Source: Paenibacillus sp. FSL H8-0548 (GTDB lineage Bacteria; Bacillota; Bacilli; Paenibacillales; Paenibacillaceae). From it: a DNA stretch of 64,000 bases. Both the position numbers and the translations under genes were made by a program. This document shows, piece after piece, positions 8,097 to 18,500 of this stretch (position 1 is the first letter of the stretch; each line of letters starts with the position of its first letter). The notes beneath the pieces were generated by a model, which saw only the letters and a list, made by a program, of their open reading frames with translations, searched no databases and was not told the DNA's origin. Where the stretch lies: positions 1,569,501 to 1,633,500 of the forward strand of contig NZ_CP152049.1 in assembly GCF_038630985.1 (NCBI RefSeq). The letters run 5' to 3'.

Positions 8097-10181
8097 TTAC
8101 GGAGCTGCTTCAGTGAATGTCGCATCGGCATTAAACGCGGAGCCTGAGCCGGACTGAGCATACATCAGATAATTGTAGTGGCGGAGATATTTGGTCGAAT
8201 CCGTCCACATTTGGTAGGAAGATTTTTGAGGATCTGCCAATCCTGCGGTACGACGGAAGGTTGCATCATTTTTGAAAGCTGTCGTGCTATCGTTCTGATC
8301 CAGCCATACCTCTCCATTGGAGCGGACACGCAGGAAGCGGCCAGGGAAATTGATGGACTCGAACGAGACTCCGTTCAAATCGGTCAATCCGGAAACGATC
8401 TTGAACTGTGAGTCTTGAGCTAGCGTAATATTGGCATCTATCTGTAGGCGATAGTTGCTATGTCGAATATAACGGTCCGGATAGTTGTACGATTGCAAGC
8501 GAGCGCTGACTGCCAATGGCTCTAGTCTCCACTGCTGGTTGCTGGCAAGAAGGTATCGCCATTGCTGTATGAGTGCTCCATCTGCGGTGGAGACATCTAC
8601 GACGTCAGCTGGTTTGTTCGAATGTACAGGGGTGATACGGTGATAACCGCCACCTGTAGGGATAAATGCGAATTTTTGATTGTCCCCGCCATTATAGCTC
8701 CACAATTGAAATTTTGCTCCATGATCCAGAGACCCACTTGCTACATCCAGAGCTAGTCCATTCTGCACATTTTTGATGCTGTATTGCCCCCCGCCAAGAT
8801 GGGTTACATTCCACTGCTGATTAGCCCCTCCAAGATATGATGATTTTTGTACTTTTGCACCATTTGATGTACCGACTGCATCCATTGCCTTGCCATCTAA
8901 GCGCACAATGAAACGATAAGTGCCGTCTGGAATATTTCCGCCAGGAAGAGTTGCAGTTCCTCCGCTGCCAGCGGGACGAGTATAAAGAAGTGTTCCGAAT
9001 CCGAGCTGGTCGAAGGTCGAAGGATATTGAGTGTTGGGACCGCCTTCAGGTCTCATCAGGCTGGCGCGTGCTGCAATGTTTGGTACAGACAGGCCCTTCC
9101 GGTTTGCATAGTGGTTATAAATCATTTCCCAGACTGGACGTAATTCATTACGGCTGGCGTCGGAAACTACGGTTTGTGTTTGAACCGCGCCGTTAGTGCC
9201 AGATCCCCACTCGTACGTAGCAAACGGTACGTTGTTATCTCCATTGTTATATTTGGCAACGTATTCAGCAGCGCGCATGAAGCGATTGTTTGCCCATCCA
9301 TACAAGTCATCGCCTTGATTCCAAGCCATTTCATTTATCGAGGCCATCAATCCAATGCCTAGTTGTGTGTGCGCCTGATCACGTCCAGACTCCTGCCACT
9401 GAGCAAGCCCATTTGGGTGCAGAAATGGAATCGCATTATAGATGGAGCCATTTCCGGAGCCATTTTTAAAATATTCAATACCGATATTGTAGATATCTCG
9501 GCGGTCGCAAAAAATCCCAATCGCAACTGTCGCAGCCATATTGCTCAGATCCCAGTTCGCCCAGTAATTTTGGATGTATGCGTCATTGTGGTCCCCGCCA
9601 TATTCATTACCGATAAGGAAGCGCTCGTTAAGAGGCTTGTAGAATACATTCAACAACATGGTTTGCATCTGGGTCACATTAAACCCGGGATAGCCGCGCA
9701 TAATCTCGGCCGCGTTAGCCATTTGATACCCATAAAGTCCTGAAGCCAAATAGCGGTCGGCATTACCGGTAATGGTCGTAAGTGTAGACGACCATGCGTT
9801 CAGAATGTCGCGGGCGGTATCACCATTAGCTGTGTTGCCGCCGATCTTCCATAGCAAGGCATTCTGGTAAGCACGGGCAATATCGTTGAACAACAAAGCC
9901 ACATTGTCTCCAGTGCCGCCACGAGAGATCGTAGCAGTTGCACGCGGGTTCCAACCGGATTGTGAAAGCGGACTGTTAACCAATTGAGTCCAACCGTTCA
10001 AATACGGTTGCGTTCCCGTGTCTACCATTAGTTTCATGCGGTCGAAATCTGTCTGTGTATGCAAGAGGCCAGGATGCGCAAAGGTGGTTGCTGCTGCTGC
10101 TGCTGAATTATCATCCATAACAAACCCAATCATACTCACCCAAAGGCTTAAAATAATTGAATATGCAATAGCTTTCTTCAT
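8097..10181 (-). CDS. Secreted alginate-lyase-superfamily enzyme with ricin-type and AbfB modules
   Basis: 694 residues with a signal peptide (about 1-29, ending in an Ala run). Residues 35-405 form an alginate-lyase-type (alpha/alpha) toroid; the opening FAHPGLLHTQTDFDRMK and the GRDQAH motif (G266-H271) resemble PL38-type lyases that cleave uronate-containing polymers. Residues 415-555 are a ricin-type beta-trefoil (CBM13) with repeated QxW motifs. Residues 560-694 look like an AbfB (CBM42) arabinose-binding trefoil (SYNYPDRYIRH, LRHYNYLMY). It lies alone on the minus strand. The AbfB module points to arabinose-rich plant polysaccharide. The 1915-residue protein at 31341 shares the GRDQxH motif, but this protein has no cohesin or dockerin. 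Confidence 0.82.
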   Translation of the reverse strand: MKKAIAYSIILSLWVSMIGFVMDDNSAAAAATTFAHPGLLHTQTDFDRMKLMVDTGTQPYLNGWTQLVNSPLSQSGWNPRATATISRGGTGDNVALLFNDIARAYQNALLWKIGGNTANGDTARDILNAWSSTLTTITGNADRYLASGLYGYQMANAAEIMRGYPGFNVTQMQTMLLNVFYKPLNERFLIGNEYGGDHNDAYIQNYWANWDLSNMAATVAIGIFCDRRDIYNIGIEYFKNGSGNGSIYNAIPFLHPNGLAQWQESGRDQAHTQLGIGLMASINEMAWNQGDDLYGWANNRFMRAAEYVAKYNNGDNNVPFATYEWGSGTNGAVQTQTVVSDASRNELRPVWEMIYNHYANRKGLSVPNIAARASLMRPEGGPNTQYPSTFDQLGFGTLLYTRPAGSGGTATLPGGNIPDGTYRFIVRLDGKAMDAVGTSNGAKVQKSSYLGGANQQWNVTHLGGGQYSIKNVQNGLALDVASGSLDHGAKFQLWSYNGGDNQKFAFIPTGGGYHRITPVHSNKPADVVDVSTADGALIQQWRYLLASNQQWRLEPLAVSARLQSYNYPDRYIRHSNYRLQIDANITLAQDSQFKIVSGLTDLNGVSFESINFPGRFLRVRSNGEVWLDQNDSTTAFKNDATFRRTAGLADPQKSSYQMWTDSTKYLRHYNYLMYAQSGSGSAFNADATFTEAAP

Positions 10182-10371
10182 TATTTAATCGTCTCCTTAA
10201 TTTTTGATAGGAAAACTGTTTGTTCACCTCCGTATTATGGTTTAATATCTCTAGCTCTCAATTCGGATACACCACCTCCCTTTTTTCTAATGCACAAACT
10301 CACTTTATAGACATTCAGCTTGGTTAGAAGGAGCAACTGTAGAAAACGGAAGTTAGAGGACTCGAGAACAT

Positions 10372-10391
10372 AAATGAAAACGTTTTCATTT
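10372..10391. promoter_or_regulatory. Perfect cre-like palindrome (CcpA/LacI-type operator)
   Basis: A 20-base perfect palindrome whose core TGAAAACGTTTTCA fits the catabolite-responsive element consensus (TGWAARCGYTWNCW). It lies about 190 bases upstream of the minus-strand lyase start and about 385 upstream of the plus-strand GH43 gene, so it could control the lyase by glucose repression or serve a LacI-family regulator. Confidence 0.65.
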
Positions 10392-10499
10392 GTATTTTAA
10401 ATGATTTTTAGTTTGAAATAAATTGCTAAACCTTTAAGGCGAGTGTAAATATTTTAGATTTTTATGGGGTTTGAGCTTCTAATCAGGAATCGGGTTGAT

Positions 10500-10530
10500 A
10501 GAGAGTGCCTCCAAGAGGCACTCTCTTTTA
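10500..10530 (+). terminator. Orphan rho-independent terminator
   Basis: An 11-bp perfect stem (AGAGAGTGCCT / AGGCACTCTCT), 5-base loop, then TTTTATTT. The T-run is on the plus strand, yet no plus-strand gene lies between here and the divergent minus gene. Confidence 0.6.
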
Positions 10531-10776
10531 TTTAAAGTAACGCTCAATTAAAAAATCAACTTTTGTAACCAATTATTCCATTGAGTTTAAGGTTCGAAAT
10601 TTCTATGCTAAATATAAATAACCTTGCTCTTCATACAAGAGGGATGGAAACGGATAGGAGGTGGTGTTAACGAAGTGAAAATACCAATATAGAAAGGGAA
10701 GATCATTAGAGAATATGGTTTCAGTATTGTTGTAAGCGATTTCAATTAAAGTTGAGAAGGGTAGGAAGATGAGCCA

Positions 10777-13700
10777 ATGAAGCGAAGTTTAATATGTCTC
10801 TTAGTCCTTACATTAGCACTCGGAAGTATGGTCAATATTTTTGGTGAAAGTACAATCGCGAATGCAGCCACTTTAGTAAATCCAATACTTACTTCAGCTG
10901 CTTCGAAGTTATCTATCCCTAACTCCGAGAATATCCGAGGCAATATTACATTACCCGCCCAGATCGATGTAGATGGCAACAAGGTGAATATGACATGGGA
11001 GTCTTCAAACAAGGAGATTATTACAGACAAAGCAACAGGCAGTAAAGGAGAAATTCCCTCTGGAGTCGTCAAACGGCAATCTGAAGACCAGCAGATTAGC
11101 TTAACCGCAACACTCGAATATAACGGTGAGACGGTACAGAAGGTTTTAGGTTTAACTGTAAAGAAAGCGGCACAGCTTGATGAGTTAAAAGGCTATATTT
11201 ATACTTATTTCCGTTCAAACCTGTATGGAACAGGCGAGAGCCAGCAGATCCACCTTGCGTCAAGCAAAGACGCTTTGTTCTGGGATGATCTGAATAAGAA
11301 CGAACCGATACTTACATCTACATTAGGGACGAAAGGCGCTCGAGATTCTTTTCTCATCCGTTCCCCAGAGAATGATAGATTTTATCTTATTGCAACGGAT
11401 TTAGATGCTAACGGGGGACAATGGGGCGATTACAGCAGCAAGGGAAGCAAATCGATGATGATCTGGGAATCAGATGACTTAGTTAATTGGTCGGATGAGC
11501 GGATGATCGAGATCGCCCCGGCAGAGGCCGGGAATATGTGGGCGCCAGAGGCGATTTATGATTCTTCAACCGGAGAGTATATCATATACTTTGCATCCAA
11601 TGTAGCAGGAGTGGGACATCAAATTTTTTATGTGAAAACACGTGATTTTTACAATTTTACGAGCGCTGCCGTTTATAAAGCCAAAACAAGCGATTCTACT
11701 TATATTGATACGGCGATGACCGAGTACAACGGAAAATATTATCGATTCACGAAAAAAGAAAAAGATAATACTGTATTTTTGGAAAAAAGTGATTCTGCGC
11801 TTGGTAATTTCCAATTAGTGAAAGAGACTGTCGGAGGGCAAGGCGGTGTTGAAGGGCCAGCAATCTTCAAGCTCAACGGGCAAGAAAAATGGCAATTGTT
11901 ATTAGACGGATATACGGGCAGCAATTCAGGTGTTGGCTTCTTCCCGTTAATTGCGAATAGCGAAGCTGATTTAGCTGCGGGTAACTTTACAAGACTAGCA
12001 GGTACGGAATATAGAATGCCAACTGGTGCGAAGCACGGTGGTATTCTGCCTGTTACTCAGAAAGAATACGACGCTGTTATGGCGAAATGGGGAAAAGATG
12101 TCGTTCAGCCAGTAACGCCAGATACAAGCGATGTCATCGTACCCGACCTGCAATATAAGTTTGACGAAATCCTCCAAGGAACAACTGTAGTCAATACAGG
12201 GGCTTCAGGTGCAGCTAATAACGGAGCTCTTTATAATGGTGCAGCTTATAAGACGGATGCTGATAAAGGGAATGTGCTCAGCCTTGGCGGTGGAAATGCG
12301 AATACGAACAGCCCGTATCTCGCTTTCCCAGAAGGCTATTTCGATGGTAAAGACAATGTATCGATTATTATGGATGTCCATTCTCAAATGGACAGTCAAT
12401 TTTTCTTCACATTAGCAATCGGGCAAGACAACTTCAAATACTTATTCCTCCGCACAAGGGCTAGTGAACTATATTCGGCGTTAACCTTCCAATCGAATGG
12501 GAAAGAACAAAAAATTACGGCGCCTCTAAGCACTTCCATGAAAAATGTTTGGACGAATGTCGCGATTGTATTACAGCGCAATGAAGATGGCAAGCACAGT
12601 ACGATGAAGCTCTATAAAGATGGTGTGCTTATTAATCAAGTGACCGATCTAGTTGCCAACCTGTCTACACTCGGAAGTAATCTTAAAGCTTATTTAGGCA
12701 AATCGTTCTACGCAGACCCTTACTTTAAGGGCTCTTATGACAATGTTCGTGTCTATAACAGGGCGCTGACAGATACGCAGATTAGTCAGGTATATAATCA
12801 GCCAGTAACGGTTCCTGGTGATGCAGAAAAGGTGGACCGTGCAATAGCTGAATTGAAAATTCAGAATGCGAATGACGTTCGTGGCAATCTAACCTTGCCA
12901 ACCAGCAGCCCAGAAGGTGCGAGCATTGCTTGGAGTACGAACAGACCAGATGTGGTTAGTGTCAATCCAGTCGTTAATCAGAATTACGACGATATGCCTG
13001 GAGGGATTGTAACGAGGCAGGCTGCGGATACACAGGTGACCTTAAAGGCAACCGTTACTTATGGGACAGCAAGTCAGACAAAGGATATTCCGATTATAGT
13101 TAAAGCCAAACCAGAGGAATTGGTTTACAAAGCGTATTTATTCGACCACTTTGTTGGTGAAGGCAACAATGGAGAGCAGGTTTATTTTGCAAGCAGCCTA
13201 GATGGTTTGCACTGGAAAGATTTGAATGATGGCTCACCTGTACTGACGTCTAATATAGGAGAACAAGGTGTTCGTGATATGTACCTGCTGCGTACCCCGG
13301 AGGGTGATAGGTTCTACCTCTTGGCAACCGATTTGAGTATTTATCATAGAGGCGGATGGAGCGGGACACAAACAAACGGAAGCAAGTCGCTCATCATTTG
13401 GGAATCAACGGATTTGGTCAACTGGACTGAACCAAGAAGCGTGGAGGTAGCACCATCTAATGCAGGGATGGCGTGGGCGCCAGAGGCAATCTACGACGAG
13501 ATGACCGGCGAATATATCGTATTCTGGGCTTCTAATGTAGAACCGGCAGGAAAAGCCTCGGAGCCTAAAATCTTTTATGCTAAAACAAGAGATTTTTATA
13601 CGTTTACGCCAGCTGTAGAATGGATCGATCGGGACAATCAAAGCATCATTGATACGACGGTGATTAAAGCAAACAACAAGTATTATCGGGCTTCGGCTGA

Positions 13701-15534
13701 TGGTCAGATTACGTTCGAGGAGAGCGATCAGCTTCTGGGTACATGGAAGAAGACTCGAACTCTCCAAGAAGTGGGGTTAACCGGCAGTAATGTTGAGGGG
13801 CCGGAAATCTTTAAATTCAATGATAGAGAGGAATGGGCAATCCTTGTCGATCAGTATGCGACTGGTAAAGGTTATCTGCCGATCGTAACTTCCGATCTAT
13901 CAACGGGAGCATTTAGAAAATTGGATGCTTCAGAATATTCGTTAGACTCGGCGAAGAAGCGTCATGGTTCAATTCTCAGCATCACACAAAAAGAATACGA
14001 CGCAATTATGGCTAAATATTATAAGGTTGTGCAAGCACCAGATGAAGAGGAACAAAAAAATCCGGTTCTGGAATACAACTTCGATGAAACTAGCACGAAT
14101 GGTAAGATCCAAGATGCATCGGGCAACCAACGCGATGGCACATTGTTCGGAAATGCGACGTATGTGACGGATGCTGACAAGAACTCCAAAGTACTCTACT
14201 TAGACGGTACGACTAATACGTATGCTGCGTTCCCAACAGGCTTCTTTGATGGCAGAAGCACGGTATCGATCTCTATGGATATGAAAGCGGAAACGGTTTC
14301 TGGTAATTTCTTCACCTTTACGCTAGGACAAAATGACTCCAGATACATGTTCCTTCGCACGAGAGACACCGAAATTCGCAATGCGATTACGAAAGGCAGT
14401 TATTCTACTGAGCAAGAAGCGAAAGCGACAACGCAATCTATTAAGAGCAAGTGGATGAATATCAAGCTGATCCTTACACCTACAAGTATGAAAATTTATA
14501 AGGACGGCGTATTGATCGCAGAGAATAACAATGTAGGCATAGCGATTTCAGAGCTAGGCAGCAATTTATTAGCTTACTTAGGCAAATCGTTTTATGCAGG
14601 AGACGCTTATTTCAAAGGTTATTTCGATAATGTTAAGGTGTATAACCGCGCACTCTCCGCGTCTGAAATTGCAGGAGAGGATGAGCCGGAGGCTCATTCA
14701 AATACAGCAATCCTCAAAGGAGCTTCAAATGTGAATAGTGGTCAAACCTATGAAGTGACGTATGGATTGACTAATTTGTTGACAACGATGTACGCCAATG
14801 ACTTGACCATTCACTTTAATCCAGCAGAACTGCAGTTCAATACTGTGGAGGCTTTGCGCGAGGGCATATCGGTAGTGGCATCTACTAAATCCGTTTCTGA
14901 GGGAAAAGTACGTATTCTGCTATCCAGCCAAGGGGAATCGAATGCGGTCAAGGGAACGGCGGATTTGTTGAAGCTGAAGTTCACAGCTGTAATAAGCGAC
15001 AAGTCTATAACGAGCAAAGTATATCTGAGCGATGTAATTGTCGCAGATAGTCAAGGTATCGAAACTACGTTGAGCAGCGGAAATACTTTACAAGTGCAAA
15101 TCAATCATACGGTTGTTGATAAAGCAGCACTTGCCCAGATGGTTTCTGACGCGCAGTCCCTATACAACACGTCTACGGAAGGCTATCAAGTTGGTCAATA
15201 TCCAATAGGCACCAGAACAACTCTTAACGGAGCTATTGCTGCTGCTCAAGCGGTTGTCGAAAAAGACGATGCAACGCAGCAGGATATAACGGTTGCTATC
15301 GATCAATTAAGCGCTGCGATACAAGCATTCCGTAATAAGATTAACACTTCGATTATTGGAGACCTCAACGGTGATTCCCGCTACAGTATCGGAGATTTGG
15401 GTATGGCTGGACTTGGGTATGGCTTAACATCCGCATCTGCGAATTGGGATGCTTACAAGAAAATCGATATGAACAATGACGGCAAGATCGATATTATCGA
15501 TCTGGCAACGATCGCGAGATTGATTTTAGGATAA
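10777..15534 (+). CDS. Secreted tandem GH43 enzyme with cohesin, FIVAR and dockerin
   Basis: 1585 residues. Approximate order: signal peptide 1-30; atrophied bacterial Ig-like domain 31-137; GH43 domain 138-438 (WAPEAIYD, GVEGPAIFK); LamG 454-675; Ig-like 682-778; GH43 domain 781-1085 (WAPEAIYD, NVEGPEIFK); LamG 1094-1301; cohesin 1309-1444; FIVAR 1447-1524; type I dockerin 1528-1585. The first two thirds are an internal duplication of Ig-GH43-LamG. Both dockerin loops keep every calcium ligand position (DLNGDSRYSIGD and DMNNDGKIDIID). It should be a secreted arabinosidase or related exo-enzyme able to bind, and be bound by, partner proteins. The next gene follows after 33 bases, so the two form an operon. 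Exact GH43 substrate is not decided. Confidence 0.85.
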   Translation: MKRSLICLLVLTLALGSMVNIFGESTIANAATLVNPILTSAASKLSIPNSENIRGNITLPAQIDVDGNKVNMTWESSNKEIITDKATGSKGEIPSGVVKRQSEDQQISLTATLEYNGETVQKVLGLTVKKAAQLDELKGYIYTYFRSNLYGTGESQQIHLASSKDALFWDDLNKNEPILTSTLGTKGARDSFLIRSPENDRFYLIATDLDANGGQWGDYSSKGSKSMMIWESDDLVNWSDERMIEIAPAEAGNMWAPEAIYDSSTGEYIIYFASNVAGVGHQIFYVKTRDFYNFTSAAVYKAKTSDSTYIDTAMTEYNGKYYRFTKKEKDNTVFLEKSDSALGNFQLVKETVGGQGGVEGPAIFKLNGQEKWQLLLDGYTGSNSGVGFFPLIANSEADLAAGNFTRLAGTEYRMPTGAKHGGILPVTQKEYDAVMAKWGKDVVQPVTPDTSDVIVPDLQYKFDEILQGTTVVNTGASGAANNGALYNGAAYKTDADKGNVLSLGGGNANTNSPYLAFPEGYFDGKDNVSIIMDVHSQMDSQFFFTLAIGQDNFKYLFLRTRASELYSALTFQSNGKEQKITAPLSTSMKNVWTNVAIVLQRNEDGKHSTMKLYKDGVLINQVTDLVANLSTLGSNLKAYLGKSFYADPYFKGSYDNVRVYNRALTDTQISQVYNQPVTVPGDAEKVDRAIAELKIQNANDVRGNLTLPTSSPEGASIAWSTNRPDVVSVNPVVNQNYDDMPGGIVTRQAADTQVTLKATVTYGTASQTKDIPIIVKAKPEELVYKAYLFDHFVGEGNNGEQVYFASSLDGLHWKDLNDGSPVLTSNIGEQGVRDMYLLRTPEGDRFYLLATDLSIYHRGGWSGTQTNGSKSLIIWESTDLVNWTEPRSVEVAPSNAGMAWAPEAIYDEMTGEYIVFWASNVEPAGKASEPKIFYAKTRDFYTFTPAVEWIDRDNQSIIDTTVIKANNKYYRASADGQITFEESDQLLGTWKKTRTLQEVGLTGSNVEGPEIFKFNDREEWAILVDQYATGKGYLPIVTSDLSTGAFRKLDASEYSLDSAKKRHGSILSITQKEYDAIMAKYYKVVQAPDEEEQKNPVLEYNFDETSTNGKIQDASGNQRDGTLFGNATYVTDADKNSKVLYLDGTTNTYAAFPTGFFDGRSTVSISMDMKAETVSGNFFTFTLGQNDSRYMFLRTRDTEIRNAITKGSYSTEQEAKATTQSIKSKWMNIKLILTPTSMKIYKDGVLIAENNNVGIAISELGSNLLAYLGKSFYAGDAYFKGYFDNVKVYNRALSASEIAGEDEPEAHSNTAILKGASNVNSGQTYEVTYGLTNLLTTMYANDLTIHFNPAELQFNTVEALREGISVVASTKSVSEGKVRILLSSQGESNAVKGTADLLKLKFTAVISDKSITSKVYLSDVIVADSQGIETTLSSGNTLQVQINHTVVDKAALAQMVSDAQSLYNTSTEGYQVGQYPIGTRTTLNGAIAAAQAVVEKDDATQQDITVAIDQLSAAIQAFRNKINTSIIGDLNGDSRYSIGDLGMAGLGYGLTSASANWDAYKKIDMNNDGKIDIIDLATIARLILG

Positions 15535-15567
15535 TGGATTACAAAAGTATAATCAGGAGGAAAGAAC

Positions 15568-18500
15568 ATGAAATATCAACGAAAGCTAGGAATATGGGCG
15601 CTAACTGTGGTCATGCTATCGAGTAATTTATTAGCTGGACAGACTTTATTTGCAGCAAATGTGAATTCAAATACTTTGGCACTATTGGATGCCTCTAAGG
15701 TACTTTCACTTAAGTTTGAGGACAATGTGCAGGACAGTTCAGCGAAAGGCAATAATGGAACGATCAGCGGTGTTAATTATTCCTATGTGCCTGACGTTGA
15801 CGGGGGAAAAGCGTTAAAGCTCAGCGGCAGCACATTTGTTGATCTTGGAAAAAGCGGAACACTTCAGCCAGCTGATTTAACCGTGTCCTTCTGGATCAAA
15901 CCTAATGAAACGATGACGGGCGAGCAAATGCTGATGTGGAATAAGACTTCTTATTATAGTGATGGATGGTATCTCACTTCTGAAAGCGATAGTAAGCCGC
16001 TTGCTATTTCACTCGGCTCCTCGGAAGCGAATAGACAGCCTTACAAAGTCAATATTACGGGTTCGAGAAATAACTTTTTTCCGATAGATGCTTGGACTCA
16101 TGTAGCTATTACTTATAATAATCTGACAAAAGCGGTCAAAATTTATCGGAATGGTATTTTACAAACAATAACTATAGAAAATCCAACTGGCGTTAGCGGA
16201 GCTGATGGAGTTATTAAATCGGACGATACGACATCCAAATCACTTGGCTACAATGGCCCACAATATAATGGGGCTTATGCTAAGTACTCGTTAGACGATT
16301 ATTTCGTATACAGTACAGCTGCCAGCTACGAGGCTATAGTCGCTTTGTACGAAGATAAGTCAGGAACGTCATTTGATTATGAACTAGTTGCTAGGTCGGA
16401 TGCTGAGGCCATCGTTTTACCCGAGAAAGCAAGCAGTGATATCGCTCTTCCGTTAATCGGGAAATCTGAATCCACTATTTCATGGGTATCCAGCAATGTA
16501 GACGTGATCGATTTACTCGGTGGCGTTCAAAGACCCGCAGCTGGTGAAAGTGATGCTTCTGTTATCTTAACTGCTAACGTTTCTTTCGGAAGTAAGAGCG
16601 TTACAAGAGATTTTATAGTCATCGTACCAGCAATGAAGTCCTCTTCAGATTCCTTGGAAGCTGTACCGATGGCTGATGTTACGCTAACAGACAGCTACTA
16701 TGCTAATGCCTTTAAAAAAGAGGTTGATTACTTATTATCGCTGGAGGCGGATAGATTGCTAAGTGCCTTTCGAACCACTAGCGGTCTCAATCCAAAAGCA
16801 GCAGTTTATGATGGCTGGGAAAACACGGAAATTCGTGGTCATACGTTAGGGCATTACCTTTCGGCTATTTCAACGGCTTATGTAAATGCGACCGGTGCTG
16901 ATAAAGCTCGACTTAAAGAACGGATGGATTACATCATTGATGAATTAGCAGCTTGCCAGGATGCGAATGGCAACGGCTATATATCTGCATTTCCTACTTC
17001 ATTCCTAGATAAAGTGGAGAATGGTCAAGCTGTTTGGGTTCCATGGTATACCATTCATAAAATTTTGGCTGGTTTGGTTAGTGCAGCTGAGTTTGGTGAC
17101 AACCCAAAGGCTTTACAAATTGCTGAGAAGTTTGGGGAGTATATTTATAACCGTACAGCTACTTGGAATGAAGCGATGAAATCCAGAGTACTTAGTGTTG
17201 AATATGGCGGTATGAATGATAGTCTGTATGATCTTTACAGCTTGACGGATAATAATCATTTCTTGAAAGCAGCGGAGAAATTCGATGAGATCAGCTTGTT
17301 TAACTCTCTATATAACAATGTTGATATTCTAAATGGCAAGCATGCGAATACGACGATTCCTAAGGTCATTGGCGCCTTGAAACGTTATACCGTCCTCGAT
17401 GAATCGGAAATTGAAGAGTACTATCTGCAAGTAGCAGAAAATTTCTGGGAAATGGTTGTGAAGCATCATTCCTATGTGACAGGCGGAAATAGCGAGAATG
17501 AGCATTTTGGTCATAGTGATGTTTTGGAAGCGGAGCTTACGAATGTTAATGATGAAACTTGCAATGTTTACAACATGCTGAAGCTGACAAGAGAGCTTTA
17601 TAAAATTACAAAGGACAAAAAATACGCGGACTTCTATGAGAATGCATTTACGAATTCGATCATATCCTCGCAAAATCCGGAAACGGGTATGACCATGTAC
17701 TTCCAACCGATGGATACAGGCTATTTTAAAGTATTCAGCAGCGCGTTTTTCCATTTCTGGTGCTGTACAGGAACGGGGATGGAGAACTTTGCTAAGCTGA
17801 ACGATAGTATTTATTTTACAAGCAAAGATAGCGTATATGTGAATCAGTATTTATCTTCAATCGTAAAGCTGTCCGATAAAAATTTGGTAATTACACAGCA
17901 GTCGCAGCTTCCGAATACCGGAATTGGTGATGCAGCAACCGGAATCGTCGCTTTCACCATTAATACGACAGGGCCAACAAATACAACTCTTCGGTTCAGA
18001 ATCCCTGATTGGGCGAAAACGACTCCTCGTGTGAAGCTTAACGGAGCTGTTTCCCAAGATTATGCGATTGAAGGAGGATACCTTGTATTCACGAAAAACT
18101 GGACAGACGGCACTACCATTACATTGGATTTTCCTATGGAAGTAATAGGCTTTGACCTTCCGGATGCGAAAAACACGGTAGCCTTTAAATATGGCCCAAT
18201 TGTTCTGAGTGCTGGCTTAGGTACAAAAGATATGCAGACCCAAACCCATGGCGTTAATGTTTTGAAGCCGAACAAAGATACTTCAGCAAAAAATTTCATT
18301 ACCATTCTAGGACATGATATTGAATTATGGAAAGAGAATGTGGCTCAAAATCTAGTGAAAACGGATGGTAAGCTGGAATTTACGTTGAAGGGCACAGATG
18401 CTGATGATGGCATTCTAACTTTTTCACCGCATTTTGCAAGATATGAAGATCGGTATGGTATTTATTTCGATTTAATTACTGCCGATTCTCTTAGCTATCA

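Larger units (their letters stand above)
10182..10776. other. Divergent control region between the lyase and the first cohesin/dockerin gene
   Basis: 595 bases without a supported gene. It contains a perfect 20-bp palindrome and a plus-strand terminator with no gene before it, both listed separately. Around 10640-10680 there is an SD-like GGATAGGAGGTGG followed by a five-codon GTG frame, which I do not call as a gene. Confidence 0.5.

Noticed and set aside
10640..10705. Small leader gene after GGATAGGAGGTGG
   Set aside because: The following GTG frame is only five codons and other frames lack a start at a suitable distance.
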